The notes below the pieces were generated by a model. It had not been told where the DNA came from. It saw only the letters and a list, made by a program, of their open reading frames with translations, and ran no database searches. A stretch of 16,893 nucleotides of DNA. Origin: JBDROU01 sp043809745 [NCBI: bacterium]. Lineage in GTDB: Bacteria > Elusimicrobiota > JBDRMW01. Positions 15,282-16,893 of this stretch are shown here, in pieces (the first letter of the stretch is position 1; every line of letters starts with the position of its first letter). A program made the position numbers and the translations under genes. Where the stretch lies: assembly GCA_043809745.1 (NCBI GenBank), contig JBDROU010000077.1:1-16893 (forward strand). Direction: 5' to 3'.

Positions 15282-15301
15282 AGGATTTTCTCGGTAATCC
15301 T
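15259..15301 (-). other. Two hairpins directly downstream of the IS91-family transposase gene
   Basis: AGGATT-TTCTCGGT-AATCCT (15282-15301) has a perfect 6-bp stem, and GTTTT-CCTGC-AAAAC (15259-15273) a perfect 5-bp stem. They lie within 50 bases after the transposase stop on the minus strand. No T-run follows on that strand, so they do not look like an intrinsic terminator. They may be part of the structured end of the IS91-family element, where rolling-circle transposition starts or ends. Confidence 0.4.
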
Positions 15302-15307
15302 AAGTGC

Positions 15308-16633
15308 TTACTGATTATGCATTGGATATTCTTCTGGACAGAACCCTTCGGTTTCGCTCAGGCCAGGCTGGTAATCATCATAAATTGGCTCGTATGTTAC
15401 TTCTGTATTTATTGCTTCCGGTGGAGCCCTTGCTGGTTCTTCTTCCCATAGATTTAAGTGCCTCAATATCTTCTCTATCACTTCCTTTTCATCTATTAAC
15501 GCTATTATCTTCATTTCCGAACCACATTTAGGACAGATTAACGGATCTTTTTCCCATATCTTCTTTATCAACTCCCTCCATTTCTTTGAAGCAATACCCT
15601 TAGGCTGATATTCTGAAACATCTATGACCCTGACCTTATCCTGATTTTCTTTCAAAACAGCTATACCTGAATGAGGTAATCCCAGTTTCTTCCTCATACC
15701 TCTTTTCTTATTGCTGTACCACCCATAATATCTCACTAGCTGAAATGACTTTTCTGGGATATGTTGTGTAAGTTCGGCTATAAATTCTGCACCTTCAAAT
15801 ATCTCAAAATTCCGCTTTGTCCTTACATTCTCCTTAGATCTGTATATCACCTTTCCTGTTTCCTGGTTATACATCATCTTCTCTGTACTAAACGTATTCC
15901 TGGCTACATACTGGCATATCCTTTCTAATCCCACTTTATCTGTGCTTCTTATTGATTTACTCTTATATACACCAAATCCACTATGCCTCCATTTGAGCAT
16001 CTTTTTACCCAATTCTTCACCCAATACCCCTTCATTAATCAATAGTTTTATTACCTTATTCCGGAATAGCTCCTCTATTGGCTTTATCCCTTTACCAGGC
16101 ATCACATAAAACACACCCGATGGCATGAACACACCATCTGCCGCCACTACATGTAGATGTGGGTGATAATTTAGATATTCTCCAAATGTCTGTATCACCA
16201 ACACCACTCCAAGCTCACCCTTCGGCTTATTCAGTACCGCCATAATATACTCCTGCATACTTTCATAAGCCAATCGAGAAAGCATAGTCAGCAGCTTTCT
16301 GTTATACCTGAAATATACCCTCAGCATCTTTGGTATACTGAACACATACTGTCTATGTGGCACCGGGTTTAGTACATTCCCCATCATGAATTCCGCAAAC
16401 ATGACCGACTTCTTCTCATGGCATGCAGGACAAAACCATCGTGCTCGGCAGGAAAATGCGAGCAAATACTCATGCTCACACTGACCGCACCGTATCTTAC
16501 AGGTTGTGTGCTTATGCGGGGCTTGCGCCAAGAGTACACCAAAGCGCGAATAAATCACTACATGGCCCCTTAAATATAAACAGAAGAAAGCATCTACAGT
16601 GGATCTTACTTGAGGTGGTGCTACATTTCGCAA
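15308..16633 (-). CDS. IS91-family (HUH/Y-type) transposase, N-terminus lost
   Basis: IS91 homology begins at about residue 46 (position 16498) with the zinc-binding block CGQC...SCRARWFCPAC (C49, C52, C62, C68, C71). It continues through the HUH motif in YHPHLHVV (H157, H159, H161), the catalytic-tyrosine segment RICQYVARNTFS (Y242), the VRYYGWYSNKKRG motif near 330 and a second CPKCG zinc site near 377. Such enzymes move by rolling-circle replication. The first 45 or so residues of the frame are not IS91 sequence: they are antisense to an IS110 transposase fragment. Relatives normally carry several tens of residues before the zinc block, so this copy is truncated and probably inactive, although its frame is open. 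There is no clear ribosome binding site. Confidence 0.85.
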   Translation of the reverse strand: MRNVAPPQVRSTVDAFFCLYLRGHVVIYSRFGVLLAQAPHKHTTCKIRCGQCEHEYLLAFSCRARWFCPACHEKKSVMFAEFMMGNVLNPVPHRQYVFSIPKMLRVYFRYNRKLLTMLSRLAYESMQEYIMAVLNKPKGELGVVLVIQTFGEYLNYHPHLHVVAADGVFMPSGVFYVMPGKGIKPIEELFRNKVIKLLINEGVLGEELGKKMLKWRHSGFGVYKSKSIRSTDKVGLERICQYVARNTFSTEKMMYNQETGKVIYRSKENVRTKRNFEIFEGAEFIAELTQHIPEKSFQLVRYYGWYSNKKRGMRKKLGLPHSGIAVLKENQDKVRVIDVSEYQPKGIASKKWRELIKKIWEKDPLICPKCGSEMKIIALIDEKEVIEKILRHLNLWEEEPARAPPEAINTEVTYEPIYDDYQPGLSETEGFCPEEYPMHNQ

Positions 16634-16773
16634 AATCAGATGAAAAATTAAAGAAGAAATTTGATGAATTGGCAGTCAAAAAGAACTTTAATACTGCCAA
16701 GGTAATATTTGCCAGACAAATGCTTAAAATCATTTATCACATTTTGAAAGAGAAAAGGCCTTTTTTTAAGTAA
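16501..16773 (+). pseudogene. IS110-family transposase, C-terminal fragment
   Basis: The plus strand from about 16501 encodes RLCAYAGLAPRVHQSANK, then a long helical segment ending IIYHILKEKRPF before TAA at 16771-16773. This is the C-terminal (transposase_20, PF02371) part of IS110/IS1111/IS116-type transposases, whose usual form is LASYAGLxPRxxQSGxK followed by a C-terminal ILxxxxPF. About 90 residues remain of a protein normally near 330-400 residues, so the DEDD catalytic domain is gone. Homology stops exactly where the oppositely oriented IS91 homology starts, near 16500. Confidence 0.8.
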
Positions 16774-16776
16774 AGT

Positions 16777-16878
16777 GTTGCAATCCGCAACGAGGCAAGT
16801 ACTGCGCTCATAGGGGTCTGGAGTATTCTTTTATTAAAGAATAGCTCCACCAGATCTGATTAGCGGGGACTTGCTCTC
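16777..16878 (+). ncRNA. Structured 3' flank of the IS110 fragment (possible guide-RNA region)
   Basis: The 100 bases after the transposase stop can fold into nested stems. GTTGC-AATCC-GCAAC (16777-16791) is a 5-bp hairpin. GAGGCAAGT (16792-16800) pairs with ACTTGCTCTC (16869-16878) with one bulged T and closes an interior domain. Inside it, TCTGG (16817-16821) pairs with CCAGA (16850-16854), and TATTCTTT (16824-16831) pairs with AAAGAATA (16836-16843) around a TATT loop. IS110-family elements encode a guide RNA (bridge RNA or seekRNA) in a non-coding end; the IS1111 group carries it on the 3' side of the transposase. This is an inference from structure and position. The right part of the element lies outside the window. 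Confidence 0.4.
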
Positions 16879-16893
16879 CGACATTATCACGCA

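Overview
The window is AT-rich. It looks like a chromosomal segment from an anaerobic bacterium with an outer membrane. The signs are a beta-barrel-like exported protein, ferredoxin-containing MinD-type ATPases, and large exported proteins with beta-rich-looking ectodomains. The lineage cannot be fixed from sequence alone; a deep-branching uncultured Gram-negative phylum would fit, but that is a guess. There are no tRNA, rRNA or CRISPR features. Fragments of mobile elements lie at both edges and between the gene blocks.

Layout. Positions 1-205: the 5' end of a minus-strand IS1380-like transposase that runs off the left edge, with an unusual fold-back leader. Positions 331-5657: two tandem plus-strand genes for large paralogous envelope proteins of unknown function. 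Each has a signal peptide, three DEFKxLL-type motifs at identical spacing, a long ectodomain and C-terminal membrane segments. Positions 5812-5916: a dead remnant of a REP-associated Y1 transposase that overlaps the end of the next gene.

Positions 5901-9256 (all minus strand): an iron-sulfur/metal cluster. Read in the direction of transcription it is DUF5320 protein, NifX-like protein, NifX-like protein, MinD/ferredoxin ATPase, DsrE-family gene (apparently frameshifted), and a second MinD/ferredoxin ATPase. This resembles the gene sets that encode orange-protein (ORP)-type complexes. Directly upstream is a Fur-family regulator (9329-9796). Both the regulator and the DUF5320 operon have a 19-bp 7-5-7 Fur-type palindrome in the leader, so the regulator probably controls itself and the iron-sulfur cluster.

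Positions 9889-13217 (minus): a zinc/manganese uptake block. It holds a small exported Cys/His protein, a His-rich probable outer-membrane barrel, a ZnuA-type binding protein and a ZnuB-type permease. No ABC ATPase gene is present. Positions 13409-14809: a PIF1/RecD-like helicase. Positions 15308-16893: an IS91-family transposase gene that has lost its N-terminal part, fused back to back at about 16500 to the 3' end of an IS110-family transposase. The IS110 3' flank folds into a multi-stem structure that could be part of a guide (bridge/seek) RNA.

The best candidates for something undescribed are the tandem DEFKxLL envelope proteins, the structured 3' flank of the IS110 fragment, and the fold-back leader of the left-edge transposase.
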